The notes beneath the pieces were generated by a model. It searched no databases, was not told the DNA's origin, and saw nothing but the letters and a program-made list of their open reading frames with translations. DNA of 27,205 bases, from positions 1-27,205 of the forward strand of contig NW_003314289.1 in assembly GCF_000143415.4 (NCBI RefSeq), written 5' to 3'. Every line of letters starts with the position of its first letter. The first letter of the stretch is position 1. The position numbers and the translations under genes were made by a program. Below, piece after piece: positions 1 to 9,665 of this stretch. The stretch is from Selaginella moellendorffii (taxonomy: Eukaryota; Streptophyta; Lycopodiopsida; Selaginellales; Selaginellaceae).

Positions 1-291
1 ATTCTATCATGGCCCAATGCAATTTACCTTTCTCTATCATTCTTTGCAAGTGGGAAGTTTTTGTTAAATCACAACCGAGGCCACTACATTTACATTTGAT
101 GGTTTCACGACAGGCCGCATATACAAATGTATTTATAGAGAATAAGTATAGGTATATTCTCTTCTTAAAGATCGTGTATGCATGATTGATCAAATTGGTT
201 GCATAGATTTGTCTATGAAGCAAGTTGTAAAAGTTGGTACATATAGTTAGTCGAAAGAGAAGCAAATTCCAAAGAAGTTGGGCATACTATC
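1..291. other. Upstream non-coding flank
   Basis: This AT-rich leader precedes the first open frame. It contains no convincing ORF or RNA gene. It may hold the promoter of the gene starting at 292, but I see no clear TATA box at a sensible distance. Confidence 0.4.
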
Positions 292-1700
292 ATGACAAAA
301 GGAGCCATTCTCTTTGTGATCATTACAGTTCTGGCGAGAGCAACAGCATCATCGATCTCAGTTCACGAGGGCAATGTTCGAAGTGTAACATGCTTCACAG
401 CAATCCTGAGCATGGATGGTGACTCATCCCACAAATCCAACTGGCAGTTTCTTCCATATTTACAATCAAGCAGCCAGCAGGCCTTTCTTGCGTACATGGT
501 CTCCAGCTTCTCGGGTTGAAACCTCACCGCAGAAGTTGCGGAGAAAGGTGGCCTTCTCTCAACCAAGAACTCTTCTCTCATAGAGCACAAATCCAAGGCA
601 AAGATCAAGAGCTTGGGAACTATGAAGATCACCATGTGGGCATTAGGTCTTGACGCGCTGGAGCTGGAACCTGTCTTAAGTTCACGCCCGTGGTAATCCG
701 AGCCATTCCAGGCACCACAAAGTATGCATTCTTTTCCCTCTGGGAAGAGAAAGATGGTGTACTGAGCAACACTGTTGGATCCAAAGTTTTGACCCTTCCC
801 AACTGGAACACGCATATCGAAATGTCAAGCGGGATGACTTTGAGAAGCATCGATCCTGATCGTGCCAATGCAACTGGCCTCGGTTTTTGCAAGGGGATGG
901 AGCTAGATCCACAAACTTTCAACCGAAGCATTGTAAAGCTCAGGGGGAGAGATTTTGATCCATGGTCGAATTTCAGGGTCAATACAGCTCCAGAAGCAGC
1001 AGGATTCGACATGTCCCAGGGAGTCGTCTTCGCGAGTAGGCCACGCAGAAACCTTTGCCTTCTTGGAGCTGACAACTCCTCAAGCAGCAATTCCATTACC
1101 TCGTCAGTCGACTTGACGACCACCACGACACTTGTCCACGTTCTGGGATCTTTCATGTCTCACGTCAAGAACTCTTACATTCAAGCGCAGAACTCGGCCC
1201 TGGATCTCAATCATCCAGCGTCGGATTTCTGGGTGGCAGCAGTAGCTCTTCCCAGTGCCTTCATAGCCGTGGTGGCAGCAGCTGTGCCTTTCATCGATTT
1301 CCAGCTCAGGCTCTTCACGGACTTGACGAATTTCCAGTGATGGAAGACATTGATGCTTTGTGTGAGCAATTCCATTATCTCGGTTGCATCTTACACTCCT
1401 GTGATTGCCGTCACCCCTGCCGAGCTTCAGAGGGAGAGGAAATTTGCAACCTGGGGGCTGCTGGCAGACCAAGTTCCAATCACAAAGCGAGGGCTTGAAG
1501 TTCTCGTTGTTGTCAAGGGCGAGTCGGTATATAAATCCAGCAGCCTCATACTTGCATGGTGCTCCACTGCGATCCTCGTTCCAGTGGTCGCGTGCATCAC
1601 ATTCTATAGATGCAAGCAAGTTTTCTACAGGAGGGGGCTTCTCAATGCCCCGGGTAACCCGGAAGAAGAACGAATTCATGATCTTCTAGAGGGAGCGTGA
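292..1700 (+). pseudogene. Probable pseudogene of a secreted or membrane protein of unknown family
   Basis: The ATG at 292 opens a frame with a hydrophobic signal-like N-terminus (MTKGAILFVIITVLARATA). The frame stops at TGA 517-519 but still reads protein-like beyond it (NLTAEVAEKGG...). Near 650-690 the coding frame changes by one position. The new frame is open from 654 to TGA 1338-1340, then continues in the same frame to the stop at 1700. The C-terminal part has two or three hydrophobic segments (around 1225-1285, 1350-1410 and 1540-1600) and ends in an acidic tail (PEEERIHDLLEGA). Both TGAs could derive from TGG (Trp), and the second precedes a TGG. A weak intron (GT at 515, AG at 663) could remove the first stop and correct the frame. 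The second stop follows TTTCCAG, which resembles a splice acceptor. A living gene with unusual splicing is therefore possible. I do not recognise the family. Confidence 0.5.
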
Positions 1701-1909
1701 GGCAGCTAGAAGAGCAGCGGCGGCGCTAGAAGAGCAGACTTATTTAAAATAAAACATTTTAAACAATTTTTATAAGAAAGCTACTAAAAATGCTTCCCTT
1801 TAGGTTAGCTGCAAGTTTAGTTCACAACCTTGGATTATCTAGGTATATCCATTGGTTTTTCTAAAAGAATTTAATTATTCACGGTAGACTCACTCCTTTG
1901 GAAAAACCA
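1701..1909. other. Convergent 3' intergenic spacer
   Basis: AT-rich spacer between the 3' ends of the first gene (+) and PAO (-). It starts with a 13-bp direct repeat (gctagaagagcag) near 1705-1737. The rest probably holds both 3' ends. Confidence 0.4.
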
Positions 1910-3882
1910 TTAGTCAATCTCTGCATGGACATAGTCTTTATACACAAAGTTTTCTTCCAACTCCTTCAACAGGAACGCTGTCCCTGCACTAGCCATTGCA
2001 AGGCCTGCAAATATAAGCTTGAGAATGATCTCCTGAGGGATTCCTGTAGCAACAGCAAACACCACTGTGGCTCCAATGAGAACTCTCCCAGCGACCTTGA
2101 AAGCTTTGAATGCGTTCCTACACGAGGAGCAATTCAGTGTGTGCTGCTGGTATCGATCGAGCATCTGTAAGAACACAACACAAACGTTAAAGTAAGCTTC
2201 CAATAGCAGGCAATCACTTTACCTGTTGCTTGGACAGAACAGTCGATGGTAAAGGCTGGGTTTTGCTAGTTCCAGCGGCCCACTTTGGCTCACCATTGCC
2301 ATGCTTGCGAAGCCAGTTTCTGAACTCTAGAACAAACCTGTCTGCTTGAGTGGGAGTAAACGTAATCTGCGAATACTTGGCGTTGATGTCTCCTCCTGTT
2401 GCCAAAAACTTCTTCTCTTGGCCTTGAAGAACTATCATGTCGCCATCGTAAACTTTGTTGGAAGTCCAGTGTTCGTGCCATCGTGGTACCAGCTGCAATA
2501 CGAGAGAGTTAAAAAAGAACTGAAAGATATAAGAATGACGCGGAACTTGCCTGCCACCAAGCAGGGCCGGGCATGAGAAACGTGAAAAAATTACGAGCGC
2601 TGCAAACGATGGAGCGAGTTTGTCCTGGAGCCATTGGGACGTTGAAGGAGCAAATCCATATCTCCCATGTCTTAGGACCTTGAAGAGGTAGTGTAACTGG
2701 TATCTCGATCCTGAACAAAACATTGTTGAAGAGCTCTATCGCCAAAAAGTAGCCAAGAACTTACTTGTTTATGTAGTAGCATGGAGCTAGAAACTCGGCC
2801 GTGATCTTTGGAGTGTCGGAATTGGCACCAGAAAATCCCCATGGGCCTCTCGAATCCACCTTGAAAGTAAGAGGCTTGGCTCTATCCCTCTTGCCTGTAA
2901 CCTTCAGTCGCAAAGCTTTCTGTCTAGCTCAAAAAGAACTGTGATACTGGATCTCCATACCTTGTGATGAGCGAAATCAATGTGTGATGGATCGGAAACG
3001 TTCTCCATAAGAGTGTCGTAGCCATAGAAGAGATCACGCTGTATAGTCACTGTCGAAAAGCTAGGATCATCAAACACAGCAGGCAATCTAAACAACAAAG
3101 ACACACTTTAGCGCATAGATTTTGATGCCAGGATCACTTACTGAGGAGGCTGTGTTCTTTGAGCGCTTTCCCAGCCTTTCTCGTCAGGCCAAACAAACAG
3201 GAGCCCTTGCGAAACAACCGCAGGAAAGGAGATGGCACACGCTCTTGGAGAAGCGACCGCTTTCGACTCGGGGCCTTGAGTTGCCGCTTGCGGAATTTTT
3301 CCACAAGAGCCATCGCCCTTGAATGACCAACCGTGGTAAGAGCACTGAAGCCATCCATTCTCGTCAATCCTTCCTTCCTGTGCAGGAAAAAAACAGACCT
3401 CTTAGCCATTAACACATATAAAACTAGGAAAAAAAACTTAAAAGAAAACGTACCGATAACGGAGCCAATCTGTGAGGACATTGATCCGAGAAAGCCCTCC
3501 AGTTTCCTTCCCCGTCCTTCCACACAACTATCTCCCTCCCCAAGAGCTTGAATGGAGTAGCGGCCTTTGGATCCAAATCCTCTACAAGAGAAACCGGGTA
3601 CCAGTGCTCGGTCCACGAGAACTTCTTGTCCTCCTTGTCCTGGCTCTCCCCAAGACTTTGCTGTAAGAATTGTTGCTCGTCTTCTTTCACAGTGCTACTA
3701 GACCCTGGCGCTGAGGAAGTTATTGCACCTGTGACCGTGATTTTTCCTCTTCTTCTCCTGGAGAAACTTACAAAACCGATGGTTTTTCTTGCCTTGATGA
3801 AGGCACCAGTGCTGCAGCTGGTACTGCTTGCGAGAGTGTCTAAACGTAGACTGTTGCACGCGATTCCTCCATAGACTGCCAT
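1910..3882 (-). CDS. PAO: Pheophorbide a oxygenase, Rieske non-haem iron oxygenase (PAO/ACD1)
   Basis: PAO opens the chlorin ring of pheophorbide a in the plastid and commits chlorophyll to breakdown. Seven exons: 3882-3454, 3377-3142, 3087-2961, 2919-2765, 2710-2551, 2492-2223 and 2164-1910. They join in frame to 543 aa, close to the usual PAO length. The N-terminus is rich in Ser and basic residues, like a transit peptide. The Rieske cluster ligands are C135-P-H137 and C155-S-Y-H158. The mononuclear iron motif N-x2-D-x2-H-x4-H lies at 251-262. The PAO/PTC52-type C-terminal CSSC pair is C471/C474, followed by two hydrophobic membrane helices (about 484-525). Segments such as DRAKPL, APGQTRSIVCSARNFF and NKVYDGDMIVLQGQEK resemble PAO more than PTC52 or TIC55, judged from memory of the family. 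The intron at 2550-2493 is GC-AG and the one at 2960-2920 is only 41 nt. The start is the ATG at 3882. Confidence 0.9.
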
Positions 3883-4112
3883 GGCGGCTAAGGAAAGGAA
3901 AAGTGAAGTTAAAAGATCAAGTTTTGCTTAAAACGAAGTTCGAGAATGTTCGCAAACCACGGTAGCTCGACACGGCTCTCGACTGAAAACGAAATATCTT
4001 GCGCCTCAAGAAACTGTCTTAAAACTGATCGCGTGATCATGTTAAAGTGACAAAAAAAGTGCCGACTCTAATTCCTCAATGTCCAAGCACTAAAACCGAG
4101 CAAACCTGAAAT
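3883..4112 (-). promoter_or_regulatory. PAO upstream region and FCF2 3' spacer
   Basis: This 230-bp gap between the PAO start and the FCF2 stop must contain the PAO promoter and 5' UTR as well as the FCF2 3' UTR, because both genes run on the minus strand. No TATA box is evident. Confidence 0.4.
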
Positions 4113-5363
4113 CTATCTTCTCTTTTTGAAGCTTTTCTTTTGTTTGCGTTTGTTGTTTCGACCGGCTGAACTCTTTTCCATAATCTCTGCAAACTTACGC
4201 TTTCTACACACAAGGAAGTGCAGAGCAACTAAGCCAGGAAAATTCAAAAAACAATCTCGATCAAACCTGAAAGTTTGAACGCCGGCATCTGCGAGAAGCT
4301 CCTCTGCGATTGTGGCTTTACGTTCAGCCCTGGTCAGCCTGCTTGAATAAAACTCCCCAGGTCCTTCCACAACAGTACCAATCTGCACTGGTCATTAGAA
4401 CTTCCTCTATATCACAAAACCTCTAGAGCTATTTACCTGAAAGTACTTGGGAAGTTTTTTGGAATCCTCCTTCTTGTAGTGACGCTTTGGATCCAGAGCA
4501 CCTCTCAACTAAAGAGTAGCATCCAGCAAGCTCTTAGAACAAAGATCGAAGCTTTCAAAAGCAATTCATACCTTGATAAGCTGAAGCTCTCGTTTCAGCT
4601 CTGGTGTCAAAGTTTGTGCAGGCATGTTAAACCTGTGAAGCTGTGAGTGAGAGAGAAAGCAGAAAAACTACACAAAACTTACCATTTAGCACCAGCTGTG
4701 TCAGGGATATTTTTTCTGGCAAGCTTATTGAGCTTGCGAACGTTCCGTGTTGGTACGAACAATCCGTCTTGCAAATCTTTCTCGGGATCCATGATAGAAC
4801 TCTGCAACTTTGTCGTAAGAAGCTGTGTGGAAGTGGGAAGGCCAGTGTTTGGAACCCATGAAACTGCTTTCGGTGTAGCTTTCTTGATAGAAAAACATTG
4901 TTTCTCTAGAGCTTGGCGATCCCCAACACTGCTATAGTTACACATAAGGAAGAACTTGAAAAACAAAGAAAAAAACTTACCGTGTAGAACCCGAGTGGAC
5001 GCGTAGTGAATTCACCAGTAAATCGACCATGTCTTCGTCGTTCTCCTCATCGTCATCGCTGCTCTCACTATCGCTGCTCACTACCACCACATCACTCGAT
5101 CCATTCGCGACCGATCCATCTCCCACGCTTGGAATTTCCTTCTCCTCCTTTTTAGAATCATCTGATCTGGCATTGGCGATCACAGGCTCGGCCACAATTT
5201 CCTTTTCTTGCAATACGGAAGAAGAATCTCTCCTCTCAGCTTCCAGCGCTCGCGGCTTCTTCAGCAATCCATCCACTTTCCTGGTGAGATTCTTGAGGCC
5301 AGTCCTCAGCATCATGATCGCTGGCGGAACATCCCCAGCATTCTCGTCATCTGCGCTCGCCAT
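4113..5363 (-). CDS. FCF2: Fcf2/TdIF2-like pre-rRNA processing protein
   Basis: Fcf2 acts in the nucleolus in early 18S pre-rRNA cleavages in yeast; the animal relative is DNTTIP2. Six exons: 5363-4981, 4931-4683, 4632-4572, 4508-4437, 4382-4267 and 4203-4113, giving 323 aa. The N-terminal half is charged, with an acidic Ser/Asp/Glu tract (SSDSESSDDDEENDED) around residue 105. The conserved Fcf2 domain begins at W211 (WFNMPA) and includes LRGALDPKRHYKK, LPKYFQIGTVVEGP, FYSSRLTRAERKATIAEELLAD and RKRKFAEI. A lysine/arginine-rich tail (KRKQKKSFKKRR) suits a nucleolar protein. The frame extends a few codons upstream without an ATG, so I took the first ATG, at 5363. The gene shares a 246-bp divergent region with the EF-hand gene on the plus strand. 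Confidence 0.9.
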
Positions 5364-5609
5364 AACCTGAGCAGACAAAGAACCCTAAACCCCGCCAAAG
5401 AACCCTACCGCATCCAAGCCGTCCAAATTCAAAGCGGAGTAACGACAATCTCCACCGTCCAATTCAAAAAGCCGCAGGACCAAATCGTGGCCGTTCGTCG
5501 TAATCCACAGTTGAGGCGCGCCTAGGGCTTTTAGCTCCACAATTTTTGGCGATGGCGGGGGCGAGCTTCTCGCCTTCTCGGCGCGCGTGCTACATTTGAT
5601 CCACTAGCG
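5364..5609. promoter_or_regulatory. Divergent promoter region with telo-box motifs
   Basis: Only 246 bp separate the FCF2 start (-) from the EF-hand gene start (+), so a shared bidirectional promoter is likely. It carries aaccctaaac at 5381-5390 and aaccctac at 5401-5408, next to the FCF2 start. These resemble the plant telo-box (AAACCCTAA) common upstream of ribosome-biogenesis genes. There is no obvious TATA box. Confidence 0.6.
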
Positions 5610-8468
5610 ATGGCAGAGAATGAATCGCTGTTCCAAGGCACGTCGCGATGGCGGCGAATGTCGATGGATACGCTCCACGCAGCGGATGATGTCAGGTATG
5701 CTTACGATTTTAATTTTTTTTCTATCTCACCTGTTTGAGTGTTCGTGTGTTTCTAGACGCGATGGACGAGCTAAGAGTGCGCCTTACGTATCTGGGAAAT
5801 ATAATCGCGCTGGCTCACTTACCACCGAAGGTACTTCGTTAGCTAGTTCCAGCTGGGATTGCAATGTTTCTTTCCTTCTTTCTTTCATTCAGGAATTCCT
5901 TTGTCTACTCCAGCACCACTCTACAAGTATCTCAACCGGGGACCTAGTGCTGTAAGTCCACAAGAAAGGCGTGTTTTTTCTTACGGGGTAGCTTCTCCTA
6001 AACGCAAATTCACTCTTGCAGAGTCCAACACTTACGAAGAACTGGCCGGAGCTAAAGAACAGACCACGTAAACCACTTCGAAGTATGCTTTTCAATGTTC
6101 TAGTGATTCACGTCATTGACACAATAGTATTCTTGGTTTGCAGATAGGCCAAATGATTGCCTATACATTGATGACATCGAAGGCTGCCGTCCTGATCCAA
6201 AGGTAATTGTTTTTTGTTTTGATGATGCCGCAGCGATCTTTTTCAGAACATGAAGCTAGGAAACAAAGCGAGAGGCACAAGCCCGCTGGTCCCGGAATAC
6301 AAGTTACCAAGTTTTGTAGAGCCTTCTCCTTATGAGCCGAAGTTCTTGAAAGACAGGTCCGTTTTCTCGCTTGTAAGTGTCCTTCATTAACATCTGTTTT
6401 ACTTGTCTCAGCATGAACGTAAACGACATTGATGGGAGCCGACCATCATCACGAATTTCATCCAGGGTAACCTTTTGTGCGTATACAACACACTGAAAGC
6501 GTAGTAATTTTTTAATCAAGTCCTTTGCCAATGTAGGGTCTTTCTGATGGTCCAGGAGAGGGATCACATGACTGTGACGGACATAGAGGGCAGCACCGCT
6601 GGCTGGAAGCCTACTCACAGGCGTAACTTTGGTAACTCTTTTTTCGTTTGGAAGTTTAGTGGAGAATAAGTATGACACTTTCAGGGAAATATACAAGGGA
6701 TTTATGCTTGCAAGTTCATGATATCAGTCCACCAAAATGTAGATACGTACGTGACCCCTGCTCGGAAGTGTACGAGCCGGTTGAAGGAGCACATCCACAA
6801 CCGCGTTCACGGCCTAGAAGTCCATGGTCACCTGTCGATTCGAGCCTTCGTACCGCTGACATCGAGGTGAAGACGTCAGTTGTGAATAATTGACGACCGC
6901 ATAGCGCTTTCTTCAGGGTACTGAAGCAGATAGTATGCTTTTAAAGTCTAAGGTTAAAATGCGGAAGAAGAAGAGCGCCAGTCGGAATATGGTGACCACT
7001 CAACAAGAAAAGGCAGAGCTGGTTGCCGTAAAACTGCTCAAGACGAGAGTATTGGTATGTTTAATACGATTCAGAATATTTTTCTGATGTATTTTCTTCG
7101 CAGGATCAAATGAAAGGGAAAAGCTGCAAAGAAGTCGTGCGCGCTTTCAAGAATAAAGATCGGCAAGCATCTGGTTTTCCTGACTTTTACTCTGGCGTTG
7201 CGTGCGTCTTACTTTAAAACCGTGTGCAGGCAAACTTACTATTGATGAGGTGGAAAACGTGTTTAGAGCCTTGGACGTCGGTCTAAATTCTGCAGAACTA
7301 AGAGTGTTCTCGACAGCCTTTGACAGTTCAATAGATGGTGAGCATTTTCCTTGTGGACTTTTTAATTGTTGTTATACCTTGCTTGCAAGCAGGGTATCTC
7401 AACTACTGGCAGCTCATCAAACACTTGGTCCCTGTCGTTCCGTCGAAGATCAAAACACCGGGTGCTACCAGGGTGGTGCCTATGGCACTCCAAGGATGGT
7501 CGCAGACAGTAGAGCCGCAGCCTTGCTTCTTCCAAAAGTCCAGAGACGAGACTTGCGCAACGGAGAAAGCACACGAGATCTCAAGCCAAACAGGACGACT
7601 TCGAGAGGCACCAAAAGCGGTTGACAAGAGCACTGTAGAGGCTGAGACGGAAAAAGAAGAAGACAAGCGCGACGCGGCGCTTCCTTGGCGCCGCACTCAC
7701 AGCATGGACCTCAGCAGGCAAAGGAGACAAAGCGTACAGTTGCGAGGAAGACAAACGAGCTCGCCATTGCCGATAGGCGGCGCGTTTTGGCCCGAGGTGA
7801 AGCTGATAGGATCGCCAGTGCCTCCCAAGTCGTACCTGTCGCTATTCCACGATCACCACGAGCCTCACAACATATCTGGCTACTACCGGGTTTTGGACGA
7901 CTCCGAGAGGAGGTGGTCGACGAGAGTCGGCGAAAACTTATACACGGGCGAGGCCAACGTCGTTTGCAGCACTTCTTACTCGGAAGGCACGCAGTGGACG
8001 AGGCCTCCAAGCTCGCAGAGACGCTCCAGCAGCCGGTGTAGTACGCCTCTGGTGGACACGACTCGCCCGTCCATGGCCATGTCCGGGAGAACTTCCAGGC
8101 CATCGACCGCTCTATCAGCGACGAGACCCTCCACCGCCATGTCCGTCTACTTCGACGACGACGATAACGTTTCCAGCCGAGCAGCGCACTACACCGACGA
8201 GAACTCGGGATATCATCAATCCAGGGGTGGCGACGTCGCCAGGAAACTTAAGCGTCCACAGTCGGCATCGACGGTTCTTCTTCGTGGTGGCACGCCGGAG
8301 TGCTTGAGGACGATAAGCAACATGAACAGCGTGGGTTTAAGGCCGTATACAAGCCACAGCGCCGTGAGAAGCCGGTCACCTTCTAACAGATTGACGATGC
8401 CACACGGAGTCCAGAGGCAGCTGTCGCAGATGATGGACGATATTGCGGCAGTGAAAGCTCTGGTTTGA
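5610..8468 (+). CDS. DIEG-repeat and EF-hand-like protein, uncharacterised
   Basis: Thirteen exons join in frame to 717 aa: 5610-5695, 5757-5830, 5893-5951, 6022-6082, 6144-6202, 6247-6356, 6412-6466, 6556-6631, 6685-6866, 6917-7054, 7104-7173, 7230-7337 and 7393-8468. The N-terminal third holds degenerate repeats spaced about 20-50 residues apart: YIDDIEGCRP (101-110), NDIDGSRP (154-161), TDIEGS (176-181), HDISPPK (205-211), YEPVEGAHP (223-231) and ADIEG (251-255). Two degenerate EF-hand loops follow, at 319-330 (D/Q/S-G/E kept) and 355-366 (D, D-G kept, last position Gln), so calcium binding is doubtful. The long last exon encodes a Ser/Arg-rich, probably disordered tail with three copies of RPS(T/M)A(M/L)S. 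I do not recognise a named family. The repeat-plus-EF-hand layout recalls conserved proteins of flagellated eukaryotes. A role in sperm flagella or microtubules is inference only. Confidence 0.8.
8064..8144 (+). repeat. Imperfect coding repeat RPS(T/M)A(M/L)S, three copies
   Basis: Three 21-bp units at 8064-8084, 8097-8117 and 8124-8144 encode RPSMAMS, RPSTALS and RPSTAMS in the last exon of the EF-hand-like gene. The repeat sits in a Ser/Thr/Arg-rich tail and could be a phosphorylation or binding motif. Confidence 0.75.
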
Positions 8469-8774
8469 GAAAAGGAGCTAGCGAAGTGCGCACAAAGGTA
8501 CCTCCTTTTTCTTTTCTTTTTTTTGAGATGACTGCTTACGAACTTGTGGATGAGCAGAGTTTCTATAAGGTACACCAAGCTCGCGAATCTAGACTTAGAT
8601 CGAGAAGAGGAACCTTGGACCAATGTGATTATTGAACTCTCCCTTGTGATATCATAGAGCCACATTAATGTATATGTGTAATTGTGCCAAATTTTGATCC
8701 AGAATTTTGTTCCAAGCTCAAGAGTATGCTCTATCTTATACAGTGAAATTCTCACATTTCTAGAAATATCTCGG
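8469..8774 (+). other. 3' UTR and spacer of the EF-hand-like gene
   Basis: This stretch starts with a T-rich tract (8505-8524) and becomes AT-rich. It probably contains the 3' UTR and polyadenylation site. I see no ORF of substance. Confidence 0.45.
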
Positions 8775-9665
8775 AGAAAAGTCCACAATAGAGTCTCATC
8801 TTCTCATGCGGATAGCTTCTCTTGAACGTAAAATCACTGTCAAAGGACTGGCCCGAGCTAGAGAGCAAAGTATGCTTCTCAAGGTTCCAGCGATTCACGT
8901 CTCTCGCTTTGCAGATTGGACCAAATGATTGATATACATTGACGATATCAAAGGCTGCCAAAGGTTCCTGTTTTGGTTGAAACGCCTAAAGCTATCAAGG
9001 GAAGCCTCACGAATTCATCTTGCAGCGTGATGTTCAATACGATCCCAGGATCAAACGAAAGCTCCAAAGAAGTCGTGCGCGCGTTCAAGAACAAAATAGA
9101 TCGGCAAGCATCTGGTTTCCTTGACGTCTACTCCGCCTCGCGTGCGTCGTACTCGAAAACTGTGCGGAAAGCAAAGCTCTACTATTGATAGTTTTCTCGC
9201 CAGCGTTTGACATTTCGATAGGCGGTCAGCATTTTGGTTGTGTGCTTCCACTGAAGAACGTAGCCTCGCCGCAGCCTTTGTTTCATCCTAAACTCCAGAG
9301 ACGGGACTTACGCAACGAGATCTCAAGCAAACCAGACGCCAAGCGCCACGCTCCAAAAGCGGCGCTGTAGAGAAACAGAAGAAGAGGACAAGAAGCACGA
9401 CCGCTTGCTTGTCGCCGCACTCACAAAGCAAGCAGAGAATACTGTTGCGAGGAAGACAAAGCAGGGCCAACGTCTTCAGCCGAGCAGGGAATTACACCAA
9501 CTTGAGGTCATCAATCCAGGGGTGGCGACGTCGCGAACAAGTCTAAGCGCCTGGGCGCACGCCAGAGCACTCGAGGGCGAATGAATTGCGTGGGTTTCAA
9601 GTCCGTAAAGTTGACGGACGTGAAAGGAGCAAAAGTATAGCACACAAAGCTCGGCTTTTCTTTCA
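8775..9665 (+). pseudogene. Degenerate partial tandem copy of the EF-hand-like gene
   Basis: Segments here match the neighbouring gene in the same order and orientation. 8806-8960 matches 5985-6190 (exons 4-5 with the intron between). 9043-9186 matches 7102-7240 (exon 11, intron and the start of exon 12). 9190-9240 matches 7302-7360. 9270-9400 matches 7515-7680. 9475-9600 matches 8165-8340. Large parts in between are missing, including exons 6-9 and most of the last exon. Reading frames are broken: the first codons of exon 12 read into TGA, and several small indels shift the frame. Intron sequence is kept, so the copy arose by DNA duplication and not by reverse transcription. No functional product is expected. 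Confidence 0.85.

Noticed and set aside
292-1700. Selenocysteine at the TGA codons of the first gene
   Set aside because: Land plants lack the selenocysteine insertion machinery, and a frame change also interrupts the gene.
8775-9665. Processed (reverse-transcribed) pseudogene
   Set aside because: Intron segments are retained and there is no poly(A) tail, so a DNA-level duplication is the better reading.
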